A stretch of 64,000 bases of DNA from Dermacentor variabilis. Its lineage: Eukaryota; Arthropoda; Arachnida; Ixodida; Ixodidae. The DNA lies in the NCBI RefSeq assembly GCF_050947875.1, contig NC_134574.1:149204434-149268433 (forward strand), in the 5' to 3' direction. The position numbers and the translations under genes are program-made. This document shows positions 42,430-52,551 of this stretch, piece by piece. Numbering within the stretch: position 1 is the stretch's first letter; each line of letters starts with the position of its first letter. A model generated the notes under the pieces. That model was not told the DNA's origin. It saw only the letters and a list, made by a program, of their open reading frames with translations, and ran no database searches.

Positions 42430-44010
42430 CTAGTCAGCCATTTAAACGCAGAATGCAAACTTTTCGAGCACATAATCGCAACTCGCATTAATGAATTTTT
42501 AGATGAAAACTCCATACTAACAAGTGCTCAACATGGCTTCAGATAAGGTTGTTCTACTACCATACAATTAGTAACAATAATTGATTCAATTGCCGAAGCT
42601 TTGGATGCCAACGGTCAAATTGATGCAGTGTTTTTGGACTTCAGTAAAGCATTCGATAGGGTAATTCACAGAAAGCTAATTTTAATATTAAGGAACATTA
42701 ATCTTCCGGACATCATAATTACCTGGATTACAGACTATCTGGATAATCGCCAACAGTATGTTTCAGTTGACGATCACAACTCGGGATATCTACCAGTCAC
42801 TTCAGGTGTTCCCCAGGGCAGTGTCCTGGGTCCATTGCTCTTTCTTTTATATAATAATGACATTGTTACCGTCGTCAAACCAGGAACACAAATAAGGCTG
42901 TTTGCAGATGACTGCGTTGTATTCCGTACTATTAAGTCCGTGGATGATCAGAAGGAACTTAACTCTAGCTTGAATAATATATTTTTGTGGTGCGAAGAAT
43001 GGGGCATGGCTGCGAACATAGATAAAACTGGCTCTCTTCGCATAACGCCTAAAAAGAATCCCCTGGAAAACACGTATCAAATGGGATCTGATCCATTAAA
43101 GCAAGTTGAGAGTTACAAGTACCTTGGCGTAACGTTCACTAATAAATTTTCTTGGAACCTTCACAATGACAACACATGTTCTTCCGCGTTTCGGAAGCTA
43201 ACCTATCTGCGGCACAAACTAAGCAATGCCCCTTCAAACGTTAAGCTACTCACTTACCTAACCTATATCCGGCCAAAACTTGAATATGCTTGCGTTGCAT
43301 GGGATCCCTATAGATACTAAAGTCAACGTTAACAAACTTCAGAGAATACAGAGAAAATCTGTCCGTTTTATTTATTCTAAGTTCAAAAGTTCGGATTCCC
43401 CGTCAGAGCTGATGTTGGCTAACGATATTCCTTCGCTTGAACAAAGAAGACAAAAACACAGGCTAGACTTTTTACATAATCTAATTAATCACAAATTGGC
43501 TTTGGACCCTTCACTATATGTAAGTCATCTCTCCACTAGGTATACACGACACCATCGTCCGGATACACTGACACCTATCTATGCTAGAAAAGACAGCTAT
43601 AGGTTCTCCTTCTTTCCCCGAACTATTTCTGAATGGAATTCGGTGCCCGCCCCTTACAATATGTGACAGTGTTTTATGTAAGTTTTTGTTGTCTTTTTTT
43701 TCTGTATAGAACGTGTTCTTCCTGTTGAATGAGCGGGGCAGGTCCTCGGCTCTCAAACTCCCTTGCCTTTGATGTGCAGTTTCCCTTGCCTTTTTTTTCA
43801 TCGTTCTGTTTGCACCATTAATTGATTTAGGTATTGTGTTTTGATCATTTTCACTAAATGTTTGTGAGCAATATATCATTGTAAAGTCTATATATTTTAT
43901 GAATGTATACGAACGTATCTTGTATATGCCTTGTACTCAAGGTCTGCCCGTCCTGCAAGGACCACAATGTGGTCTGCAGTATGTACTAAATAAAATAAAT
44001 AAAATAAACC
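42430..44010 (+). mobile_element. CR1-like LINE, 5'-truncated
   Basis: RT and 3' UTR. Starts CKLFEHIIATRINEFL and SAQHGFR, a TAA at 42544-42546, then TTIQLVTIIDSIAEAL, AVFLDFSKAFDRVIHRKL, TSGVPQGSVLGPLLFLLY, IRLFADDCVVFRTI (FADD at 42901-42912), YKYLGVTFTNKFSWNLH and YIRPKLEYACVAWDP. A frameshift near 43318 leads to KLQRIQRKSVRFIYSKF, RQKHRLDFLHNLINH and RFSFFPRTISEWNSVPA, stop near 43666. The 3' UTR ends in an (AAATA)-type tail at 43986-44009. The endonuclease is absent. Confidence 0.9.
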
Positions 44011-44048
44011 CCATTGACTCTGCTTGTACATGGATTGTAAATGCAGCC

Positions 44049-45310
44049 TTATACTCCCAAAATCACCGTAACAATATCACCGAAACTGCTCATGATATTA
44101 TTCTGCTTATCTTTCAGTGCATATATCTTGCCTTGTCCTATGCCAAGTTTTTTTCGCACTGATTTCATGCTGCGTCCATTTATTACGCCCTCCTGATTAT
44201 TTCTTACGTTGTAATTTTGAATACTCTTTATTTTCTCCTTAATGATCACTTGTGACAATTCCGCGAATTCTATTTGATCTCTTGCGTTGGACTATTTTAT
44301 TCTTTGTCATCTTTTTATTAGGTCCTTCGTTACTTAGGCGAGCTTACCTACAGGTTGCTTTAATGCTTTTCCTCCCTCTTCAAGTGCTGCTTCTGAAGCA
44401 GGCCTAGTTACGGTTTCATTCATTATCTTTTTGATCTTCTTCTCTCTTTTCTAAGGTTGCATATTTGTTTGCAAGTACCAGCCTGAATTGGGCTGCTTTT
44501 ACGCCTACTGCGTTTAGGTTGGCCTGTTTCTTCTTGACGGATTCTACTCTTTCTCTCTTCATATCGAGGTGAATCCTAGACCTGACTAACCTATGATCAC
44601 TCCACTTTACTCTAACGAACATTTAAAATCCTTTACTATGCTGGAATTGGGAGAAAGTATGAAATCTATTTCATTTCTTGTTTCACCATTACGGATTTTC
44701 CAGGTGCACCTACTGTTGCTACGGTTCCAGAAGAAGGTGTTCATTATACGCAGCTTATTCCTTTCCGCGAGTTCTACCAGCATCGCTCCTCTAGCGTTTG
44801 TAGAATCGACGCCGTAGTTGCCAATTGCTTGTTCACCAGCCTGCTTCTCCCCCACTTTTGCATTGAAGTCACCAATCACTACAGTATACCGTGTTGGCAC
44901 TTGTCTCATCTCTAATTCAACATTTTCATAAAACTAATCTATTGGCTTCTTATCTGGGAGACCTCCATAGCAGAGGACATAGCCGTTAGTCAGCACTGTA
45001 TAGGCCTCACCAGTTCTGATCTTACTTAGGTCAATGATATCCCAAACAAAGCTTGATAGTTCCTCAAAGAGCCCTGCTAAGCTAGCCTCACTCAACAGAG
45101 TTCGAGTATTAAGGTTATCAGGCTCAGTTTTCATTGGCGGCCTGTCCGGGTCCAGAACACCCGCTGTTGCGTTACAGGTCTGACCGCCGCCTTGGTCAGT
45201 TGCACCGCATATGCTGAGGACGGAGGGCCATTGGTTGATCGAATGAGTTATTTGGGAGGGAGTGGCCGAATATAGCACCATGGTGGCCAATGCCTATTCT
45301 GGGAGTGCGT
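44049..45310 (-). pseudogene. RTE LINE 5' region and endonuclease
   Basis: The minus-strand frame from 45290 reads a leader, then LNTRTLLSEASLAGLFEELS, IDLSKIRTGEAYTVLTNGYV and LCYGGLPDKKPID, a stop, then in the same frame FYENVELEMRQVPTRYTVVI and GDFNAKVGEKQAG (GDFN block), NTFFWNRSNSRCTWKIRNGE and RNEIDFILSP. The usual stretch between YGG and FYE (~50-60 residues) is missing. Downstream, SDHRLVRSRIHLDMKRERVE (44600-44540) and KKLGIGQGKIYALKDKQNNI (near 44120) are in broken frames. Confidence 0.82.
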
Positions 45311-45611
45311 TTTGTTTAAGCTTAGTGGTTCTTCGTAATTTAGTGGTACTTGGATTAGTATAGCCGCACTGGCTCTCAGTTTCTTTTGCTGGTGTGCGTT
45401 ACTCAAACCCCGGAGATGCGTATGTCCTTTCTATGTGTGCATGTACGCGTCATATATAAGTACGCTTATTCAATATCATAGCTTACCAACTAGTCCGTCA
45501 GTATCTATTAAGCAGGAATAAAAGTAAGTAAAACATTTAAGCAATAACAAATGTTGACGTATGAGAGAGCTTGGAAACATATTGTCCTGTCAGCCCCTAG
45601 TTCAATACAAC
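45311..45611. other. No gene recognised
   Basis: Flank between the LINE 5' end and a SINE. Nothing identified. Confidence 0.4.
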
Positions 45612-45623
45612 TAAACGAGGTAA

Positions 45624-45825
45624 TGCGAAGGTTGTGGGTTCGGTTCCCACCTGCGGCATGTTCTTTTTTCATCCACTTTAATTTGTGTTAATTTATCGTT
45701 TCTTTATTTCATTTATTAAGCACAAGTAATTTCCCCTATGTTGTACTTGGTGTCAGTGTTTGTTGGCTTCTTATGATATGACTAATGAAAATTGGGCCCC
45801 TCGATTAACCCCCTTTCTTCTCGTT
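45624..45825 (+). mobile_element. Third tRNA-derived SINE type, 5'-truncated, flanked by 12-bp repeat
   Basis: B box GGTTCGGTTCC (45637-45647) in AAGGTTGTGGGTTCGGTTCC, then CACCTGCGGCATG, a T-rich body (CATCCACTTTAATTTGTG, TTTATTTCATTTATTAAGC) and TTCCCCTATGTTGTAC. The 12-bp direct repeat TAAACGAGGTAA lies at 45612-45623 and 45826-45837, fitting a target-site duplication. The A box is missing or at the truncated 5' end. Confidence 0.7.
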
Positions 45826-46059
45826 TAAACGAGGTAAAGGCGCTTAGGTATGCATACTAATCAAGGCTTCCCGTGCTGCTTTTGATGAACTCGTAGTTGG
45901 CATGTGCGTAAGGTTGGTAGAGCACCTTAAACAGATAAGACATGGTAATAAGAAGAAGTATTGAAGCAACGAACTTACATGTGACACGTACACGCACACA
46001 CAGAAAGGATATACAGAGGCGCTGAACTGCAACTACTGCTTCATTGCTCAAAGACCCGC

Positions 46060-46640
46060 CTTTTGTAGTGTCCCTTGAGAAGCACACGTGCTCTGACGGC
46101 ATAAAGTGGTCGTACCTTATGAGCACACAATTTCCCGCAATCTGCGAAAGATACGCCAAAGGGTCGGCATTGATGTGGTGATTTCGGCACCTGTGTGAAT
46201 GTCGGGCCTGTGCAGAAAGGTGACTGGCGCGAAAAAGGGAACGAGTCCTTGCCCAATCAACCACCGAAAGCCCTACGTCACTTGTACCGAGACAGTGGTT
46301 TATAAGATCCCTCTATCCTGTAGCACGGTACACAATGGGCAGATTACCAGGCCTTTGAATAGAAGGCTAACTGAGCACAATTATCACTGCACTGCTAAAG
46401 ATTCAGGTCATTTAGCCTTTCATTAAAGGGATTGTGGCTTGAAATACCCTCTAAAAGCTGCGGAAGTTTCGCGCAGGGAACACAAAAAGCAAGCAAGGAA
46501 AATTCTTGAAGCAACAGATATTTGCAAATGGAAATGCAGGTGCATCAGTTGTCTCTCGGTATCATTCTCCGACAGAGCGCGCCGCTTTCTTGAAGTGATC
46601 TTTATATTTCAGGTCTGTTTCTTTCTTGTGAAGTGTGTTA
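46060..46640 (+). mobile_element. Penelope-like element fragment: GIY-YIG endonuclease
   Basis: C-terminal part of a Penelope-like retroelement ORF. Frame 46106-46198 reads VVVPYEHTISRNLRKIRQRV and GIDVVISAPV, the segment between RT and endonuclease, then TGA. In the same frame from 46199: MSGLCRKVTG, then the endonuclease VVYKIPLSCSTVHNGQITRP and LNRRLTEH, then SGHLAFH, TAA (46424-46426), RDCGLKYP and EHKKQARKILEATDI. The usual YVGQT-type strand is altered to VHNGQI, and two stops lie in frame; inactive. The RT upstream is not visible. Confidence 0.75.
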
Positions 46641-47199
46641 CCTTCATGGCTCCTTGACCTTTATTTGAACTGCAGGAAACATTTTATTTGTACCGAATTT
46701 TTACTCATCCTTCATGCAACTTGAGGTAGCAAACTTCATCTTTCTTGTTGGATGTGTCGTTTGTGTTTACGGCACAACTTTAATTGGCTGTGCTCTCTTT
46801 GTTAGCTGGCGTGCACTGACTCGAGTGCACATCCAGGTAGCTTTGAGTGCACACAGTGATCATCTGTGAACGCATGCTGCAGACAGATCACCTGCCTGTG
46901 AGATGTACAATCTACTGATGTATCTAGGTGGAAGAGAGGCCCTCCCCCCCCCCCCGCCCCTTTTACTTTTTCTTAGCGACATACGATGCATTGACAGGCA
47001 GACGACATCAACAGTAGAGATACTAATACTTCATGGAGCGATCTAGCTCGCATGACAAGGAGGCGCTGTCACAACGAATAACGATCGCACCACGTGTGGA
47101 GACTTTTACCGGGCCCGAACGGCCGTGTTACTGCGACTGTATCTGAATGTAGAAAATGCCAATTAATTAGCTGTTGGCGTGGTAATTTGGTTGCATAAT
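46641..47199. other. No gene recognised
   Basis: Contains a C12 run at 46944-46955. No coding signal. Confidence 0.45.
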
Positions 47200-48282
47200 A
47201 TCAATCTTTATTTAGCATTCATTCATTTACAAAAATGAACACTAGGACAAGAACTAAAAGCTGCTTTTTTGCAGCTTGACAAGGTTCTTGCCCCTATCTA
47301 TGACAACGGGGACAGAATAATGTTTGTACACTGTAGTGTGTGCAATGCACAAACGTATAAGTGAAAAATTTGTGAGGCTAAATGTACAATCAGTGATACA
47401 AGATTATACAGTACAAATGACATATATGAATATACACTATATAACAGAAATACATATTTATTTTCAACTGCTGTAAAATTCATCATAGAACGTTTTCTTG
47501 ACATGCAGAAACATAGATAGCAAATGAAGATGTGCGTAAATTTCTTGCAGGTTACATCCTGTATGCGAAAATGCCATCAAAATGAAAAACTACCTAATTT
47601 AAAGGAGCCAAGTAGTGACTTCCCCTAGCCAAAGTAACGTTAAAAAAAATAATTACTCAGTTTGAATTAGGAAGTCTCGTAATGTTTTCCTAGTAGTGTC
47701 AGTTATCTCTATACCGTTTTCATGAAGTTTATTTAATAAGGATGGGACGCGACTGGATAGCCGATTTGATCCATAATTAGTACGGGAAAATGGTAGCTGC
47801 CATCTCTTTCTTTCCCTAATGTTATACGATATATCTATTGGTTCTATTAGGTTGCACAACCGCAAGAATGCTTCGTTATTATACTTAAAGTAGCTCTGGT
47901 ATTTTAGGGCAAGGTTAACGTTATATAAACTTACTAGACAAATGATATTATACTTTGAAAATAATTCAGATGTATGTGCGTCGAATGGCGCGTTTGCAAT
48001 ATGACGAACAGCCTTTTTTTGGAGTAGTAATAACTTATTGATATTTTCTTTTGACGTGGTACCCCACACAAGGTGGCAATACATTAAATGAGATGAGAAT
48101 AGTGCGTTATAAAGGATCAGCTTAACTTTAGATGGTATCGTCTCACGGAGTCTACAAAGCACGCCGCAAGCTTTGGCTAAACGGGATGCAATAAGTTCCA
48201 CATGTTCATTCCACGTTAGTTTTTGATTAAATATAACACCCAAAGTTTTAACGTTAGGAACAACTTCAATTATATCCTCATT
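47200..48282 (-). mobile_element. 3' end of a CR1/L2-like LINE, minus strand
   Basis: A 196-codon open frame (48243-47653) begins after VPNVKTL with GVIFNQKLTWNEHVELIASR and contains LILYNALFSSHLMYCHLVWG, LLLLQKKAVRHIANAPFDAH and RWQLPFSRTNYGSNRL: the thumb/C-terminal region after the catalytic palm, similar in layout to the LINE at 7.9-9.7 kb (YNALFSSVVNYCILVWG, RTNYG) but clearly a different family. A ~450-bp 3' UTR runs to an AATAAA near 47207-47202. 5'-truncated at about 48282, next to an (ATTAC)n patch. The visible coding part is unbroken. Confidence 0.86.
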
Positions 48283-48302
48283 ACATTACATTACATTACA
48301 AT
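48276..48302. repeat. (ATTAC)n short tandem repeat
   Basis: Four to five ATTAC units, with TATCCTCATTAC repeated on both sides (near 48271 and 48301), at the 5' break of the preceding LINE. Confidence 0.8.
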
Positions 48303-49049
48303 ATCCTCATTACATGTGAATATTTAATACGTATACGTAACGATTGTCGCTATACTGCGCTCCGAAGATCTTTTTGCAGTCATCAGCGGGAAAAGCAAGC
48401 GCTGCCTCCTCCAAAGCTGAACTGGAGCCGCCGCCAACTTTCAGGACGTCTGTTTCGAAAGAATGTAGTGAAATGCGACGTTTATAACTTTTCTCCTACT
48501 CTAACATGAAAAATAATTATAAATCGAGACATAAATGAAAGAAAAAGGAAACAAATGCAACTTGGCTGTGCACTGCAAACAGTGGAAATGCTCTCTGCTC
48601 CTAGAAAGCACTACAGTCATTGGCACATCAAAAACAAGAACGACGCGAGAAATATGGGAGACCCTTGCGATAGCAAAAAAAGAAAAAAGAGAAGTGCCTA
48701 AGCACTCCGTCCGCCATGCTTATCGAAGCTAAAGTCGAGTTTTCCAGGGCGAACGGGTGCAAGTGAACGATGTATTTCCACCCCAAAGCATCATCACATG
48801 TCGTCACCTTGTCATATCATTTATATCTTCCTCTCCCCTCCCGCCACATAACCTTGTATATAAGCGTGTTCTTTAACAGCATTAAACAAGTTGGTAGTTG
48901 GAGCCACGTACGTCCGCATCTTGTTCCTTATGTTCGTCAGTGTAACACTTAGCGCAATATAATCATGAACGTCCACCAACTAGCCCCGTTTATGGCTTTA
49001 TTAAAATTGGTAATTGAGCCCACCGTTAATCTGTGTGAGGCATAGACGG
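48303..49049. other. No gene recognised
   Basis: Short frames only; nothing identified. Confidence 0.45.
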
Positions 49050-49420
49050 TATCACTGTTACATCTCAAAAGGGTGGTTTACGGACAACTTTTCGACATGC
49101 GGCTGTAAGGTTGAAATGTGGCCGTCGCGGCCGGGATTCAAAATATTGCGAGTAGTGGCTCATTTTGCTTTAAATGAGGTGGTACTACATAGTTATTCAA
49201 ACTCAATAGATTACGTTAAAAAACCGTCATAAGACGTCTTCGCTAAAACGTAAGGCAGGACAAATACTTCAAAACACAGTGCAGCGAATGCACGCAGCGT
49301 CGCATATGGCCTGTTAAGTCTATCGACCACCTCTGAAAATTAACGCGCCATCCACTTTCCGCTGGTGCTCCAAAACCAGTCACCGCTGCCCAACGGGTGA
49401 ACGAATCTACAAATAATCAA
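49050..49420 (-). repeat. Repeat Z, copy 4 (minus, diverged)
   Basis: On the minus strand it reads CACCCGTTGGGCAGC, ACTGGTTTT, ACCAGCGGAAAGTGGATGG, CGACGCTGCGTG, TGTGTTTTGAAGTATT, TTGAATAACTATGTAGTAC and CGGCCGCGACGGCCACATTT, in the order seen in copies 1 and 2 (57614-57665 and 58500-58700) but shorter. Many substitutions and deletions. Confidence 0.6.
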
Positions 49421-49689
49421 CCCTTGCGGTGACGCTCCGGCAGCCTTATAACGTCGCAGGGCATAGGTGAGGACTCGTTAGCTTGACTTTTCAGGCCGCC
49501 TTGAACATCCGATTCATGTAAGTTGAACAGTCCGCAGCAACAACGTCCTAGAAGCCTATTCCTTACGCTTTCGTGATCGGTGTCGGTAATTAGCATCTTG
49601 CTACTGATGGCGCTCCAGATGTGTTCAGGCCCAACAAAGATAACGATAAATACCTTCACTGGCGCCATCACATGCTTTCCAATCGGGAG

Positions 49690-50150
49690 CATCTCCACCC
49701 ACGACTTTTAAATGCGTAAGCATTTCTATGCCTACCCAACGAGGAAACCCGTCCGTCCATCCGTCCGTCCATTACGTATGACGATCGCATTCAAGATAGG
49801 GCCGGCGGCAGCGAGCGAATTGGCTTTTGCGCTGCCTCTCACTTCAAAGCGAACTAAGCAGCCAGAACACAGCGCACACGAAGCTAGCAACACTAGGCGC
49901 ACTGCGTTTCTGTCGCAGATCGCTTTCAAGATAGGGCCCACGCGGCCTGACCATACGCCGCCGCCGCCAGAGTACGGTTGATCCCGGCTGATAATGGTTC
50001 GCATCGAGAGGAGGCACCGTCATTGACCAAGTCTATGTACGAGGCGTACCGAACTTGACACATTTACGTCCCGCCCTACAGCATGCATTGGTCAGTGCTT
50101 ATCTTACACGAAGCGGCGACGCCATCTAAACTCAACATGATATAACATGT
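49690..50150 (-). repeat. Dispersed repeat Y, copy 2 (inverted)
   Basis: Inverted partner of 31461-31915. Minus-strand frame 50004-49732 (MRTIISRDQPYSGGGGVWSG...) is the counterpart of the plus frame at 31614. CCGTCCGTCCATCC tandem words lie at about 49748-49770. A further 93-codon minus frame (49698-49417) follows; no domain recognised. Confidence 0.72.
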
Positions 50151-50789
50151 GCGAACATGCTCCTACTCGGTTTTTTTTCGTCATCTCATACTGGTCTCAA
50201 TTAACATTTCGGTTCTGCATCAGCGCTTCTCCGTTTCACGATTCTTTCGCGGTGTTTCTCCAATCACACCAAACACTCCAGCATAAGCCGACGAAACACC
50301 AGGTGATCACTAGCAAATGGTTAAGCATCATTTAGAGAACTGCAACGTAACGCGTGTAACGTATTAGACACGCAAAATGTCATTTTGCTCTTAAATTGTG
50401 TTATTTTCATGGTGTAAATACAAGCTGTCAACACATATATAGTTGTCAACACATATACAAGCTGTCAACACATTTCAACACATAAGGACAGCGCCTGTCC
50501 TTGTGTGTTCTCTCTGTGTGGTCCTTTGCTTGCGCAGTTGTAAAAAATGTTTGCTAATATGCACCAACTCGCCCAACAAGCAGTTGTTCTAAGCTACACA
50601 TATCTGAAACTCGCCCGCACAACCCGACCCATGCGGAGACAGTGTGCGGATAATCCTTGAAGCATTTTTATGACTGGCCACTCCGCAGCGCGACGCGTAG
50701 ACGCGTAGGGTATAGCTACAGTAAATCATTCGCGCCACAATTAGTGTGAAGCGTCTCATATTAAGAGTGCTAAGGACGATTATAAGTTA
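50151..50789. other. No gene; short direct and inverted repeats
   Basis: GTCAACACATA-like words recur three to four times at 50427-50480, followed by AGGACAGCGCCTGTCCT (about 50484-50500), a perfect short hairpin. Possibly the edge of an unrecognised element. Confidence 0.45.
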
Positions 50790-51331
50790 TACCCCTGTCA
50801 AGCGCCCCGCAGAGGCGTCCGCGTCAGCAGGCGTATGGTGTGTTGCGACACCACGTACCCGAGGCCACGAGGTTGGACCTTCCCGCGTCTAACCATGCGT
50901 GGCTTAGCCATGTCCGGGGGAAGGGGGATCCTGGAGGTTGAGCCAATGCCGGGTCTTTAGACCTTTACGAACCATCCATGGCGGCAACCCAACTCTTTGG
51001 CCTCCGCTTCAAGCAGGTGGCACCTCCGGACTCACCCACTCGGGAGATAAGATATCAGTAGTTGTCTTTTCCCGTCTCTCTCTCTCTCCAACCTTCGTCT
51101 TTCTCTCAGTTTCAGTTTTTCCTGTCCTCTCTCTATTTTCCTTTCAGTTTCGACTTCGCGGACAGCAAGGGTTAATCGTGTGCATTACATCCAGCCTTGT
51201 GTATATGTATTCCGTTATAGCGAGGCTCTACCGCTGGCGTGTGCATAACTGAACACTTCCCGTCCTGTGTCGTCCCCTGGTTGGGCTTCATGATGGGCGG
51301 TGGCCATCGCTGCCGAAAACTTCATACTACT

Positions 51332-52523
51332 GATGGCTAATTCTTTCGCCCGACTACCTGATCGGCCTCAGAAACCAGGGCTCACCTAAGATGCTTTTCG
51401 ATTTCTTGGCAACAAATCGCAAAATTTCTCCAGATTCCATGTCATCCATTTTGACAAAGCTGAATAGACGATAAGAATAATCTCACCCTTCCTCGTGTGA
51501 AGATTTCTCACAGAAGCTCTTGGCGCACGGTACAAAGCAACGAAAATGGATAGCGGTGATCTCCTCCTGGAACTCCGCGATTCGAAACAGCTTGAAAACA
51601 TTCCTAACGTGGTGTATTCGGGGAAGTCGCAGTGACAATAACCCCGCACCGTACAATGAACACCAAGCGTGGTGTTGTCTCCGACACTGACCTAATGGAG
51701 CTAAGAGAAGCTGAACTGTTGGAAGGCTGGAGTGACCAAAACGTGATCAATGTTAAAAGAATTATGCTAACGCGCGATGGCAAGGAGACGAAAACCAAGC
51801 ATCTAGTACTCACTTTCTGCTCAAGCATCGCTCCTGAGACACTCGAGGCCGGCTATTTGAAGCTAAGTGTCAGGCCGTATGTTCCAAATCCTCTTCGCTG
51901 CCTCAAATGCCAGCGTTTCGGCCACAGTTCCCAGAACGTCCGAGGCCGGCAGACATGTTAAAAATGTATTTCCGGTGACCATGCCTCTGAAACATGCGAA
52001 AACGCTCCCCACTGCGTGAACTGTGATGGCGAACATGCCGGATACTCGCAGTCATGCCCGTCCTGGAACAACCACAGTAAAGCAAAATATAACATTTAAA
52101 GAGGCTCGTAGGCGGGTGGCATACCTGCCAACGAACAGCTTTGCCAAAGTGGTGCGTCAGGGAGTGATGCCACTACGGTTCCCGGTGGCTCTACGGCACA
52201 TAGGCATTGAGCTGGCGGTGACGCCATCTGGCCCCTTGGCAGCAGCAGCTAGCGCTGCTCCGCTACCGCAGCAGAAGAGGCCATCGACTTCTGGGCTGGT
52301 GGCCTCAAAGGCCTCTTTCAAAGTGTCGAGGCCTTCAGGTCAAGCGCAGCGCGTGGAAGAGTGCGTGTCCATCGCCTCTTGCGAGGCGCTGGACACAACC
52401 ACTAGCCAGACGGCGCCACCAGCGCCTAAGCAGCGGCGAGATTCTTGCGATCGCTCAAAAAAAAAGGCAAAGCTCGCGTCACGACGCCTGGAAAAGGCCC
52501 GTGAGCTAATCTTCGTCTCCTAA
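51332..52523 (+). pseudogene. LINE ORF1 with zinc knuckles
   Basis: Gag-like RNA-binding protein. The early part is heavily broken (ARLPDRPQKPGLT, stop, DAFRFLGNKSQNFSRFHVIH, stops). From 51632 the frame is clean: TPHRTMNTKRGVVSDTDLME, EGWSDQNVINVKRI, VRPYVPNPLRCLKCQRFGHS, with knuckles CLKCQRFGHS...C (final His/Cys spacing disturbed) and CVNCDGEHAGYSQSCP after a stop at 51959-51961. The tail (52023-52523) is basic and Ala/Pro/Ser-rich: FKEARRRVAYLPTNSFAKVV, RRDSCDRSKKKAKLASRRLE. Several stops and shifts: pseudogene. Confidence 0.82.
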
Positions 52524-52551
52524 GCACACAGCAAAAAACACTTTTATTATA

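Larger units (their letters stand above)
40310..45310 (-). mobile_element. RTE-clade LINE split by a 3.4-kb insertion block
   Basis: The minus-strand 5' part (about 45310-44070) and 3' part (about 40658-40310) are one element. The first ends ...SFGDIV and the second resumes ...KAADEF; joining GGTGATATTGT to the AAAAGCAGCG that follows restores the frame. Short similar words (ACAATAT at 44071-44077; ACTATAT at 40652-40658) may be a target-site duplication. The block 40661-44070 holds a gypsy fragment and a CR1-like LINE. The 3' end is lost beyond the NYRPIG motif at 40310. Confidence 0.78.

Noticed and set aside
48276..48302. (ATTAC)n as the 3' tail of the minus-strand LINE at 47.2-48.3 kb
   Set aside because: It lies at the 5' side of that LINE; the 3' end with AATAAA is near 47202.
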